From the NCBI GenBank assembly GCA_905198125.1, contig CAJKBH010000001.1:77393-141392 (forward strand): a stretch of 64,000 bases of DNA, given 5' to 3'. A model generated the notes under the pieces. It worked only from the letters and a program-made list of their open reading frames with translations, searched no databases and was not told the DNA's origin. A program made the position numbers and the translations under genes. Below, piece after piece: positions 57,220 to 64,000 of this stretch. Source of the DNA: an uncultured Porphyromonadaceae bacterium (lineage in GTDB: Bacteria; Bacteroidota; Bacteroidia; Bacteroidales; Muribaculaceae). How positions within the stretch are numbered: the first letter of the stretch is position 1; each line of letters opens with the position of its first letter.

Positions 57220-57242
57220 TTTTCTATCGGTTTAGGGTTATA

Positions 57243-57412
57243 TGGTTTCGTAAGTTTTCAACTTGCGAAACAGTTGAAACAGTTGATAAAGTTTAAAAAG
57301 TTAAGAGAAATGTGCATACGATAATATAATCTAATATAATATAATATAATCTCGTAACTAAAAAGGTATTATCTTAACTCTTTCAACTCTTTCAACTTTT
57401 TAAACTAACGTG
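57243..57412. repeat. Inverted AGTTGAAA 9-base repeat array
   Basis: The left arm (about 57264-57308) reads AACAGTTGAAACAGTTGATAA then AGTTTAAAAAGTTAAGAG at 9-base spacing. The right arm (about 57370-57408) is the reverse complement (TTAACTCTTTCAACTCTTTC and onwards). Between them lies an AT-rich TAATATAATATAAT run. This is the clearest two-armed example of the family also present at 1724-1819 and 13443-13489. Confidence 0.75.
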
Positions 57413-57416
57413 TATA

Positions 57417-57749
57417 CTATTGAGAAGCGGATGAGCGGCCTAAAAGTTCAACCCGGTCCACATGAATTTCGGTGATGCGGCGTCGAATCTTGAATTTGTC
57501 TTCGTATTCGCGGGTGCGCAGACGTCCTTCCACATAAAGGCGGGTGCCTTTGCGGATATATTTTTCGGCCAGTTCGGCGTTCTTGCCGGTCATCACGAGG
57601 TTATGCCATTCGGTGATTTCGGCGGGGGGATTGCCGACGGTCTCGTTAGTGGCCAGGGTGAGCATGGCGAGCTGGAAACCGGGTTGCGGGAACCTGATTT
57701 CCGGGTCGCGGCCCACATAGCCGAGGAGTATTACTTTATTGACGGACAT
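57417..57749 (-). CDS. ssb: Single-stranded DNA-binding protein family
   Basis: This 110-residue OB-fold protein has the SSB core: MSVNKVILLGYVGRDPEIRF, LATNETVGNPPAEITEWHNL, YIRKGTRLYVEGRLRTREYE. It lacks the long acidic DxxxPF tail of replicative SSB, so it may be a short accessory SSB. The ATG at 57749 begins the conserved region; a longer ORF upstream is Arg/His-rich and overlaps the argC-like gene. It follows that gene by eight bases. Confidence 0.9.
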   Translation of the reverse strand: MSVNKVILLGYVGRDPEIRFPQPGFQLAMLTLATNETVGNPPAEITEWHNLVMTGKNAELAEKYIRKGTRLYVEGRLRTREYEDKFKIRRRITEIHVDRVELLGRSSASQ

Positions 57750-57757
57750 TGCGGATA

Positions 57758-58678
57758 TCAGATTGGGTGAAAGTCGATGGCCTTTAGCGCAAGACCGGTA
57801 CGTTCGTGCAGGCCGCACATCAGGTTGAGGATATGCACGGCCTCTCCGGCGGCGCCGCGCATACGGCAGTCGGCCGAGGCGTCGATGTGCAGCGTGTCGG
57901 GGTCGGGCTTGGAGAGGGAGATGACGCACTTGTCGGTGCCGGCCACTTCCGAGGGTCCGACGGGCATCATGACGGGGAAGGCGAAGTGATGGTCCTCGTA
58001 CATGCCGTATATCTTAAGGAGTTCGTCGAGCGAGAGCGAGCAGGGGAGGTCCAGGTGGAGCGAGGCGGTGCGCCGCGTGTTGCTCAGCGACGTGCGCACC
58101 GTCACGTTGCCCTTGAAACTGGTCTGCGCCAGTTCGAGCTGTCGGGTAATCTCGCGTTCGATGGCGGGTATATCCGTCTCGTCTATGATGTCCTGAGGCG
58201 CCTCGATGTCGAGGGTTATGTCGGAGTTGAGCAGCAGATGGAGCGCCAGGGGATATAGGGCCACGAGCGCCATCGAGGCGAAAGAATTTGGCACAGCGGC
58301 GAATCGGGCGCCACGCACCAGGGCCTTGCGGTTGATTTCCGGCAGACCGTAGACCCATTCGTTGCCGTCGTCGGGCGCCTGGCATCGGTCCAGCCGTATG
58401 AAGCGGGCCTCGGGGAACGCGGCCGCGAGCTTGCTGACTATCGCAGGCTCGCCATGCTCGGAGAAGTCGAGCACCACATTGCATTTGGCCGGAGCGGGCA
58501 CCGTGGTGAAGGTGAGGTCGGTCTCGCCGATCAGACCGTGATGCTGCGAGGTCAGGGCGCGGCCCTCCTTGCCGTAGGCCTGGGCGCATACCAGCTCGAT
58601 GTCCGGATGCATGGACAGGATCCTGATCAACTCGCCGGCATCGGGGGTGTCGGCACCCAATATCACTGTGCGTATCAT
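57758..58678 (-). CDS. ArgC-like protein lacking the catalytic cysteine
   Basis: This 306-residue protein resembles N-acetyl-gamma-glutamyl-phosphate reductase. VILGADTPDAGELIRILSMHP aligns with the NADP loop of ArgC (GASGYTGAELIRLL-type), and VYGLPEINRKAL is the family's YGLPE motif. The active-site NPGC(Y/F)(A/P)T is replaced by VPNSFAS, so Ser132 stands where the catalytic Cys should be, and no HRH-like histidine motif is visible. It is therefore unlikely to be a normal reductase and may be a diverged enzyme or regulator. It is one base downstream of argR. The start at 58678 is preferred over 58732, which lies inside argR. Confidence 0.75.
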   Translation of the reverse strand: MIRTVILGADTPDAGELIRILSMHPDIELVCAQAYGKEGRALTSQHHGLIGETDLTFTTVPAPAKCNVVLDFSEHGEPAIVSKLAAAFPEARFIRLDRCQAPDDGNEWVYGLPEINRKALVRGARFAAVPNSFASMALVALYPLALHLLLNSDITLDIEAPQDIIDETDIPAIEREITRQLELAQTSFKGNVTVRTSLSNTRRTASLHLDLPCSLSLDELLKIYGMYEDHHFAFPVMMPVGPSEVAGTDKCVISLSKPDPDTLHIDASADCRMRGAAGEAVHILNLMCGLHERTGLALKAIDFHPI

Positions 58679-58679
58679 A

Positions 58680-59156
58680 TCAGAGTGGTAGAATTTGTGA
58701 CAGAACTTTCCGGGCATCCTCGTGCGAGACACCCTCGCGCAGGATGGCGAAGATGGTGTCCGACCCAGGGATGGTGCCGAGAATTTCGTAAAAATCGTGC
58801 ATGTCTATGTCGTAGGCCAGACCGGCGGCATAGCCGTTGCGGGTCTTGATCACTGCGATGTTGCCCGAGAACTCCAGCGAGATGAACCCGCTCTGGTAGT
58901 TGGTGTTCATGTCCATCCGGCCTCGGGCCAGGAGTTTGTCCTTGAGGGTGTTGGAATCGGGGAGAGTGTAGACGTAGGTGCCGCGGTCGGTGGGCACCTT
59001 GGTGGTCTTCAGCATTTTGAGGTCACGCGACAGGGTGGCCTGCGTCACGCTGTAGCCATGTTCGGCCAATAGAGCGGCCAGTTCGTCCTGCGATCCGATG
59101 CATTTGTTGCGGATCAGTTTGACCATCAGTTCGATGCGTTGCTTTCTATTTTTCAT
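58680..59156 (-). CDS. argR: Arginine repressor
   Basis: This 158-residue regulator has the ArgR layout. The N-terminal winged helix is MKNRKQRIELMVKLIRNKCIG ... YSVTQATLSRDLKMLKTTKV, and the C-terminal hexamerisation and arginine-binding domain carries FISLEFSGNIAVIKTRNGYA and GTIPGSDTIFAILRE. It senses arginine and binds ARG boxes near arginine genes. It is directly upstream of the argC-like gene and follows the DUF151 gene by six bases. Confidence 0.94.
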   Translation of the reverse strand: MKNRKQRIELMVKLIRNKCIGSQDELAALLAEHGYSVTQATLSRDLKMLKTTKVPTDRGTYVYTLPDSNTLKDKLLARGRMDMNTNYQSGFISLEFSGNIAVIKTRNGYAAGLAYDIDMHDFYEILGTIPGSDTIFAILREGVSHEDARKVLSQILPL

Positions 59157-59162
59157 GGTAGG

Positions 59163-59828
59163 TTAGAGGATAGTGTTAGTAAGGTCAGTGTTATCTGTAT
59201 TGGAATCTAAGTTTTTGTCGTTGTCTTTGTCGGCCGTGCGGCTGTCGATTTCCTTCTTGAGCCTGGCCGCCAGTTTATAGTCTTCGTTTTCAGCGGCGCG
59301 CTGCATCTCGGCCTCGAGTTCCTTGATGGAGAGTTTGCGTGCGCGTGCGGTGACGGTCCTGGCGTTGGCCTTGATGTCGGCCTTTCGCTGGGGTGGCGTG
59401 TTGTCGTCGTCAGGTTCAAATCCCACTTCGTCAAGCACCTGCACCGATGTGTAAATGGGGGCGCCCACGCGGATGGCCAGGGCGATGGCGTCCGAGCTGC
59501 GCGAGTCCACTATGCGGCGTTCGCCGTTGGCGTACAGCACCAGTTCGGCGGCGAACACTCCCGACGGCAGGCGGTATATCTCCACCTCGCGCAGCGAGAT
59601 GCCGAAGGTGGACATCAGATTCACCATCAGGTCGTGGGTCAGCGGGCGCGGCGTGGCTATCTCCTGAAGCTTGCATTCGATGGACTGCGCTTCGGGAAAG
59701 CCGATGATGATTGGCACGCGCCGGGTGCCGTTCACCTCCTGAAGAATCACGGCATACACGCCGTTTTCTATCTGGTTGTATGTGATGCCTATCAGTTGTA
59801 TCAGGCGTTTGTCTTTCGGATCAATCAT
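59163..59828 (-). CDS. Bifunctional nuclease (DUF151) with UVR motif
   Basis: This 221-residue protein has the DUF151 bifunctional nuclease domain in its first 130 residues (VILQEVNGTRRVPIIIGFPE, RIVDSRSSDAIALAIRVGAP). A UVR motif follows (KELEAEMQRAAENEDYKLAA, RLKKEIDSR), as in UvrB/UvrC. The combination is common in Bacteroidota. The ATG at 59828 (MIDPKDK) is preferred over 59837. The C-terminal tail is Asp/Asn-rich (DKNLDSNTDN). It precedes argR in the same transcript. Confidence 0.88.
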   Translation of the reverse strand: MIDPKDKRLIQLIGITYNQIENGVYAVILQEVNGTRRVPIIIGFPEAQSIECKLQEIATPRPLTHDLMVNLMSTFGISLREVEIYRLPSGVFAAELVLYANGERRIVDSRSSDAIALAIRVGAPIYTSVQVLDEVGFEPDDDNTPPQRKADIKANARTVTARARKLSIKELEAEMQRAAENEDYKLAARLKKEIDSRTADKDNDKNLDSNTDNTDLTNTIL

Positions 59829-59856
59829 GGTTAACAATAGAAGCAGTTAAACGACT

Positions 59857-60903
59857 TCATGAAATCAGGCCGGAGCCGAAACATAGGCGGCAGTCGGGCG
59901 AGTAGATTATGGCGAACTGCCCCGGCGCTATGCCCTGTATGTCCTGCTCGGAACGGATTGTAAGCGAGCCGTCGTCATGACGTTCCAGCCGTCCCTGATG
60001 GAACTCGGGGGAGTGGCGCGTCTTGAAGGCTACCTGCTCCAGTCCCGGGTCGCCGCTGATCCAGTGCATTTCCTGCAGGTTGATCACGCGGCCGTACTGG
60101 CGCGGGGTGTCGTAGCCACGGCTCACATATATAACGTTGTCGCGCACGTTTTTTCTCACTACGAACCAGGGGCCTCCGCTCAGGCCGAGACCTTTGCGCT
60201 GGCCTATGGTATAGAACCAGTAACCGCGGTGTTCGCCTATCTTACGGCCTGTCTCGATTTCGATGACGGGACCGGGGCGTGTGCCGAGGTGCCGTTCTAT
60301 GAAGTCGGCGTAGTCAATCTTGCCGAGGAAGCAGATGCCCTGCGAGTCCTTGCGCGTGGCGTTGGGCAGCCCGGCGTCGAGGGCGGCCTGACGCACCTCG
60401 CGCTTGGGCATCCGGCCCAGCGGAAACATCAGGTGCGACAGCTGCTCGTAGCTGATCTGGGCCAGGAAGTCGGTCTGGTCCTTGACGGGGTCGGCGGCGG
60501 TAGCCAGGAACAGTCTGCCGTCCTGCTCCACGATGTCGGCGTAATGCCCCGTGGCGGTCTTGTCGAACTCATGGCCCCAGCGCTCCTCGAAATATCCGAA
60601 CTTTATCAGCTTGTTGCACATCATGTCGGGATGCGGGGTGCGTCCCTCCCTGACGGTGCGCAGGGCGTAGGCCATCACGGAGTCCCAGTATTCCTCGTGC
60701 AGCGACACCACACGCAGCGGCAGACCGTACTTGCGCGCGATGAGGGTGCACATCTCTATGTCCTCGTCGGCCGAGCAGTCCCCCTCGCCGTTGTCGTTGC
60801 CTATGCGGATATAGAACAGTGTCAGGTCGTGGCCTTCCTTATAGAGTCTGTCCACGACCACGGCGCTGTCCACGCCACCCGATACCAGTACAGCTATCCT
60901 CAT
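59857..60903 (-). CDS. mnmA: tRNA 2-thiouridylase
   Basis: This 348-residue enzyme adds sulfur to U34 of tRNAs. The PP-loop SGGVDSAVVVDRLY begins near residue 8. Catalytic cysteines are in PDMMCNKLIKFG and SQGICFLGKIDY. The C-terminal domain (EHRGYWFYTIGQRKGLGLSG) is typical. The ATG at 60903 overlaps the stop of the DoxX-like gene as ATGA. The longer ORF to 61575 contains an unrelated frame of that gene and is not a fusion. The variant is the compact Bacteroidota form. Confidence 0.95.
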   Translation of the reverse strand: MRIAVLVSGGVDSAVVVDRLYKEGHDLTLFYIRIGNDNGEGDCSADEDIEMCTLIARKYGLPLRVVSLHEEYWDSVMAYALRTVREGRTPHPDMMCNKLIKFGYFEERWGHEFDKTATGHYADIVEQDGRLFLATAADPVKDQTDFLAQISYEQLSHLMFPLGRMPKREVRQAALDAGLPNATRKDSQGICFLGKIDYADFIERHLGTRPGPVIEIETGRKIGEHRGYWFYTIGQRKGLGLSGGPWFVVRKNVRDNVIYVSRGYDTPRQYGRVINLQEMHWISGDPGLEQVAFKTRHSPEFHQGRLERHDDGSLTIRSEQDIQGIAPGQFAIIYSPDCRLCFGSGLIS

Positions 60904-61394
60904 ACCTCCTCCAGTTCCGATTCGCTCTTGTTGTCGGTGTGCAGCAGGTGCAGCGACAGGAAATAGTCGATGCTGATCTTGCCCGGACCCACCAGGATGA
61001 TGAAGAAATATATGCCCATGAACATGATGGGCAGGTAGCCCGGCATGGCCCATGTAATCATATAGCTCGGCGTGTCCACCACATAGTTGAGCAGATGGTA
61101 CTCCGCCACTATCATCGCCGCGAAGGGTGGCAGCGTCATGAAGCGCGTGCAGAAGCCGATCATGATGCACAGCGAGCAGAATATCTCTATGGCTATCATC
61201 ACTACGAGGGTGGCTTCGGGCGACATCCCCGCGAAGGTGGGGAATTCGTGGGCTATGCTGCCGTACTGATACATCTGCCGTACGCCGAACTGCATGAGCA
61301 TGAGTCCGACGAACAGACGCAGGAACAGACGGCCCAGATTGGTGTATGAATATCCTGTGGACCAGATGTACAGGCGTTTGATGAAGTTGAGCAT
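60900..61394 (-). CDS. DoxX-family membrane protein
   Basis: This 164-residue protein has four membrane helices (LGRLFLRLFVGLMLMQFGVR, VVMIAIEIFCSLCIMIGFCT, LPPFAAMIVAEYHLLNYVVD and YLPIMFMGIYFFIILVGPG) and the LFLRLFVGLMLMQFG start typical of DoxX-like proteins. Family members are linked to redox or quinone-related roles in the cytoplasmic membrane. Its start lies 6 bases after the DUF5106 gene, and its stop overlaps mnmA. Confidence 0.85.
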   Translation of the reverse strand: MLNFIKRLYIWSTGYSYTNLGRLFLRLFVGLMLMQFGVRQMYQYGSIAHEFPTFAGMSPEATLVVMIAIEIFCSLCIMIGFCTRFMTLPPFAAMIVAEYHLLNYVVDTPSYMITWAMPGYLPIMFMGIYFFIILVGPGKISIDYFLSLHLLHTDNKSESELEEV

Positions 61395-61400
61395 TTCCGG

Positions 61401-62330
61401 TTAATTGGCTTGTTTTGTGTTGGGTTCTTCGGCTGCCTGCACGGCTGTCTGCATGGCCTTGCGGAAGTCCACGTTCTTGACTAAGATCTTGCCGTCGCGA
61501 CCTATCACGTAGAATGAGGGAGTGGAGCGGATGTCGTACAGGTCGGCCACCGTGTCGGACGCACCGGTGTGCCATTTGGGCGAGAAGTCGACCATTTCAG
61601 TCTGCCAGCCATCCACCGGGTCGGGGATGATGAACAGCACGTTGACCATACCCTTGTCCACCAGGCCGGAGAATGTCACGTCCGTCTCCATCTTCAGCTT
61701 GGCGTAACGGCATTCGTCGCAGCCGGGGTCGCCGAACTCGATTACGGTTATCACGCCCGTGGGCATATAGCGCGCGGTGGTTCCGGTAGGGGTGGTGTAT
61801 TCGAATGTCTGGGGCTGCTCGCCGATCTTTGAATTCTCCATCAGCTTCTTGTGCAGTCTGTAGCGCTCCTTGCGGGCGTTGTCTATCTTCTTGTTCTTCA
61901 GCATGAAGTCGATGAAGCGGATATAGATGGGGTCGGACCAGTATATGGCGCGGGGACCGTGCAGCGCCTCCTCGGCGGCGCGGGTGAACTGCAGGGTAAG
62001 GGTCGGGTTCTTCTCCAGTTTCTTGAACAGGGCCAGCAGCGACTTGTCGACGGTTTCGACCGACGACCAGCGCATAGGCGACACATAGACTTCAAACGCG
62101 TCGTTAAGGGCTATCTGGTCAACGGTATTCTTGGACTGGAAGTCCATGCTGTCCCAGAAATGGGTCACTATCCATTCCGATTTGCCCGGCAGCGAGGGTA
62201 TCGAGTCCGGGGCAACGGGATATTCGAACAGAGGCTGGATCACGATGGGTCCGGATTCACTCTGAACCTGGGCGGAGGCAGCGAACGACGCCCCCGCAAG
62301 GATTAAGCTGAGAATTATAGATCTTTTCAT
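61401..62330 (-). CDS. DUF5106/thioredoxin-fold secreted protein
   Basis: This 309-residue protein has a signal peptide (MKRSIILSLILAGASFAASA). An N-terminal helical DUF5106-type domain follows (WIVTHFWDSMDFQSKNTVDQ, FMLKNKKIDNARKERYRLHK), then a C-terminal thioredoxin fold with a CxxC motif in GDPGCDECRYAKLKMETDV and a cis-Pro loop at IRSTPSFYVIGRDG. It is predicted to act in the periplasm as a thiol-disulfide protein. It is encoded between an SGNH esterase and a DoxX-like gene and likely co-transcribed with them. Confidence 0.85.
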   Translation of the reverse strand: MKRSIILSLILAGASFAASAQVQSESGPIVIQPLFEYPVAPDSIPSLPGKSEWIVTHFWDSMDFQSKNTVDQIALNDAFEVYVSPMRWSSVETVDKSLLALFKKLEKNPTLTLQFTRAAEEALHGPRAIYWSDPIYIRFIDFMLKNKKIDNARKERYRLHKKLMENSKIGEQPQTFEYTTPTGTTARYMPTGVITVIEFGDPGCDECRYAKLKMETDVTFSGLVDKGMVNVLFIIPDPVDGWQTEMVDFSPKWHTGASDTVADLYDIRSTPSFYVIGRDGKILVKNVDFRKAMQTAVQAAEEPNTKQAN

Positions 62331-62333
62331 TTC

Positions 62334-63011
62334 TTATTGTTTCACGAGATGTTGGATGGCACGTGTCCAGGCTCGGTAGCCGGGACCGTTGAGGTGCAAG
62401 CCGTCGTTGGTGTATTTAGGGTTGAGTTTGTTGGGCGTGGATTCAAGAGTCTTGGTAAGGTCCACGTACTCGGCGCCGTTTTGGGCGGCGATGGTCTGCA
62501 GGCGCCGGTTCAGTGCGGGAATCACCTTTTCGCGACCTTTCAGGTTCTTATATCGGTTGAAATCGTTGTTAATGGGCATTACCGATTGTATGTAGAGCTT
62601 GGTGTCGGGTGTCTGTTCCCTGATTTTCTTAACCAGACGTTCGTATCGGGCGGCCAATTGGTCGACGGTGAGTCCGTGCGACACGTCGTTGATGCCTATA
62701 AGCAGGAAAATCTTGGCGGGATGTCCAGCGGTGACCTGAGTGAGACGTTTCTCCACGCCGGTGATCACATCGGAGCGTATGCCGCGGTTCTTGATGTTGG
62801 GCATGTCGAACAGTTCGGCGAACTCGCCGCCGTCGGTGATGGAATTGCCGAGAAACACTATGTCGTCGGACGTGACGGGCAGCACGTCGAACAGGCTGGT
62901 CTTCTGGTCCCAGTATTCGTCGGCGTGTGCCGGCAGACAGCAGGAAGCCGCCAGCAGGAGAATCATGGTGAGTGTCCGGGCAATTTTCATATCGGTATGC
63001 TTAAGGTTCAT
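62334..63011 (-). CDS. SGNH/GDSL-family esterase
   Basis: This 225-residue protein has a signal peptide (MILLLAASCCLPAHA within the first 30 residues) and an SGNH hydrolase domain. The nucleophile block is VFLGNSITDGGEFAEL, followed by LLIGINDVSHGLTVD and the catalytic Asp-His pair NDGLHLNGPGYRAW. It fits sialate O-acetylesterase-like or glycan deacetylases of Bacteroidota. The start at 63011 overlaps the stop of the kinase gene as ATGA; 62990 (MKIARTL) is an alternative. It is probably secreted and acts on host or dietary glycans. Confidence 0.85.
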   Translation of the reverse strand: MNLKHTDMKIARTLTMILLLAASCCLPAHADEYWDQKTSLFDVLPVTSDDIVFLGNSITDGGEFAELFDMPNIKNRGIRSDVITGVEKRLTQVTAGHPAKIFLLIGINDVSHGLTVDQLAARYERLVKKIREQTPDTKLYIQSVMPINNDFNRYKNLKGREKVIPALNRRLQTIAAQNGAEYVDLTKTLESTPNKLNPKYTNDGLHLNGPGYRAWTRAIQHLVKQ

Positions 63012-63859
63012 TTTGTCATGGTGTGGAAGTCTACGAGTCCCTGCATGGGGTCCTTGGCTACGGAGCCGACGCGGATGTTGGCGTCGGCGCACACCTTGTC
63101 GAGTACGTCGCGGAAATGGCAGGCGATGGAACCCACGAAAGCCACCGGCATGGAGTGTGCGCCAGGGTATAGCAGCACGTTGCGCTGCAGGAACGCCTCG
63201 AATTCACGGCGCACCAGCGAGTAGATGTACGGGTTCCAGAGATTTTCGGCTATGAAGGGAACCAGCGAGGCGAGGAACCGGTTTGGGTTGGGCTGACGGT
63301 ACACCCTGTCGAGCACGTCGGCCGTGGTGAGGGAGAAGGTCTGAAGGAACCTCTGCTGCACGGATTCGGGTAGCTGCTGCTTGAACGTGTCGCTCACAAG
63401 GCGTTTGCCGAGTGCCGCGCCACTTCCTTCGTCGCCGAGGATGAATCCGAGCGAGGGAATGTTGTGCGATATGTTCCTGCCGTCGTAAAGGCATGAGTTG
63501 GAACCGGTGCCGAGGATGCAGACTATTCCACGGTCAGTGCCGAGCATTGCGCGGGCAGCTCCAAGCAGGTCGGAGGCTACCTCGACCCGGGCGTCGGGGA
63601 ACGCAGCCTGCAACCGGGACGCCACCTTGCCGCACAGTTCCGGAGTTGCGCAGCCGGCACCGTAATAATGCACCGCATCGATGCGGCACTTGTCGGGAAG
63701 CCATGCCGCCAGACGGCCGAAGGCCGCGTCCAGTTCGTCGGGCGAGGCCAGCAGCGCGTTGATGCCCGTGTCGCTGTAAGGCGACAGCGAACCGTCCGGA
63801 CATATCAATGTCCAGGCAGCCTTGGTGGAGCCTACGTCGGCAATCAGCTGATAGTTCAT
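63008..63859 (-). CDS. N-acetylglucosamine kinase-like ATPase (BadF/BcrA family)
   Basis: This 283-residue sugar kinase has the ASKHA fold. The phosphate-1 loop is YQLIADVGSTKAAWTLI, the GIVCILGTGSNSCLYDGRN block is phosphate-2, and LGFILGDEGSGAALGKRLV is the typical BadF/BcrA motif of GlcNAc kinases. It probably phosphorylates GlcNAc or a related amino sugar in the cytoplasm. The ATG at 63859 is favoured over 63865. The esterase gene overlapping its stop supports a role in glycan use. Confidence 0.9.
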   Translation of the reverse strand: MNYQLIADVGSTKAAWTLICPDGSLSPYSDTGINALLASPDELDAAFGRLAAWLPDKCRIDAVHYYGAGCATPELCGKVASRLQAAFPDARVEVASDLLGAARAMLGTDRGIVCILGTGSNSCLYDGRNISHNIPSLGFILGDEGSGAALGKRLVSDTFKQQLPESVQQRFLQTFSLTTADVLDRVYRQPNPNRFLASLVPFIAENLWNPYIYSLVRREFEAFLQRNVLLYPGAHSMPVAFVGSIACHFRDVLDKVCADANIRVGSVAKDPMQGLVDFHTMTK

Positions 63860-63917
63860 AGTCACGTTTTACAATCCGATATATATATGATTAAACACCA
63901 TATATATGGATTAAATA

Positions 63918-63949
63918 CAAAATTAATGAAAAAACATTAACTATACAAA
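63918..63949 (-). promoter_or_regulatory. Promoter of the GlcNAc kinase operon
   Basis: The minus strand reads TTTG (63949-63946), 20 bases, then TAATTTTG (63925-63918), a full consensus. It lies about 60 bases before the kinase start, and the leader contains ATATATATG palindromes (63877-63910). Nothing else was recognised to the right edge. Confidence 0.7.
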
Positions 63950-64000
63950 TTTTATGTGATTCGGCCGTCGGATTTTGATTTTACATCTTTTTTATTTAAC

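Noticed and set aside
60904..61575. MnmA fused to an upstream domain
   Set aside because: The extra frame is the antiphase of the DoxX-like and DUF5106 genes. MnmA begins at 60903 with an ATGA overlap.

Overview
The window looks like a chromosome segment from a gut Bacteroidales, most likely a Muribaculaceae-type organism. Several things point there. Promoters follow the Bacteroidota pattern (TTTG, about 20 bases, TAnnTTTG). There are two-gene glycine decarboxylase subunits, a GT3-like glycogen synthase, type III glutamine synthetase, LL-diaminopimelate aminotransferase and an EF-G2 paralogue. Lipoproteins and DUF families are of Bacteroidota type. Coding DNA is GC-rich and lies between AT-rich spacers. 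No rRNA, tRNA, CRISPR array or intact transposase was seen. Family assignments were made by reading motifs, not by database search.

Layout. 1-7.9 kb: end of an ABC permease, then the glycine cleavage system (gcvT, gcvH, gcvPA, gcvPB, lpd), rsmG and a metallo-beta-lactamase-fold hydrolase. 8-13.4 kb: a DUF3127 protein, a 299-bp MITE-like element and a glycogen synthase/phosphorylase pair. 13.6-17.7 kb: thioredoxin, a C39-like/VKOR fusion, a 57-codon peptide gene, a porin and hemW. 17.7-22.7 kb: a large inverted repeat field, EF-G2, an ECF sigma cassette and ferritin. 22.7-29.6 kb is an AT-richer accessory region: a BspA-like LRR protein, a candidate structured RNA, gene fragments, a secreted Cys-rich protein, and one polypeptide joining an ECF sigma factor to a membrane helix and an outer-membrane beta-barrel. 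29.6-39.5 kb: symporter, dapF, dapL, glnN, aminotransferase, flavodiiron protein, DedA and rpe. 39.6-42.4 kb: DUF1016 nuclease, lipoprotein, dead YafQ toxin and flavin reductase. 42.5-49.9 kb: a two-component system divergent from a TolC/HlyD/ABC export operon. 50-52.5 kb: DUF4143 ATPase, lipoprotein, and an antitoxin with a toxin remnant. 52.5-64 kb, all minus strand: ligA, truA, speA, an SSB-like gene, an argC-like gene, argR, a DUF151 nuclease, mnmA, DoxX, a DUF5106 thioredoxin-fold protein, an SGNH esterase and a GlcNAc kinase.

How parts work together. The glycine cleavage genes feed one-carbon metabolism. glgA and glgP build and mobilise glycogen. dapL and dapF supply meso-diaminopimelate. 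The thioredoxin and VKOR fusion form a disulfide-forming pair that may act on the adjacent peptide. The two-component system probably controls the divergent exporter. Many genes are coupled by ATGA overlaps.

The most unusual items are the sigma factor/beta-barrel fusion (27385-28926), the peptide-VKOR-C39 locus, the foldable RNA candidate at 25.7-25.9 kb, the MITE in the glgA leader, an ArgC homologue without its catalytic Cys, and a window-wide class of short-period degenerate repeats. Those repeats fill the spacers and in one case run in frame inside hemW.
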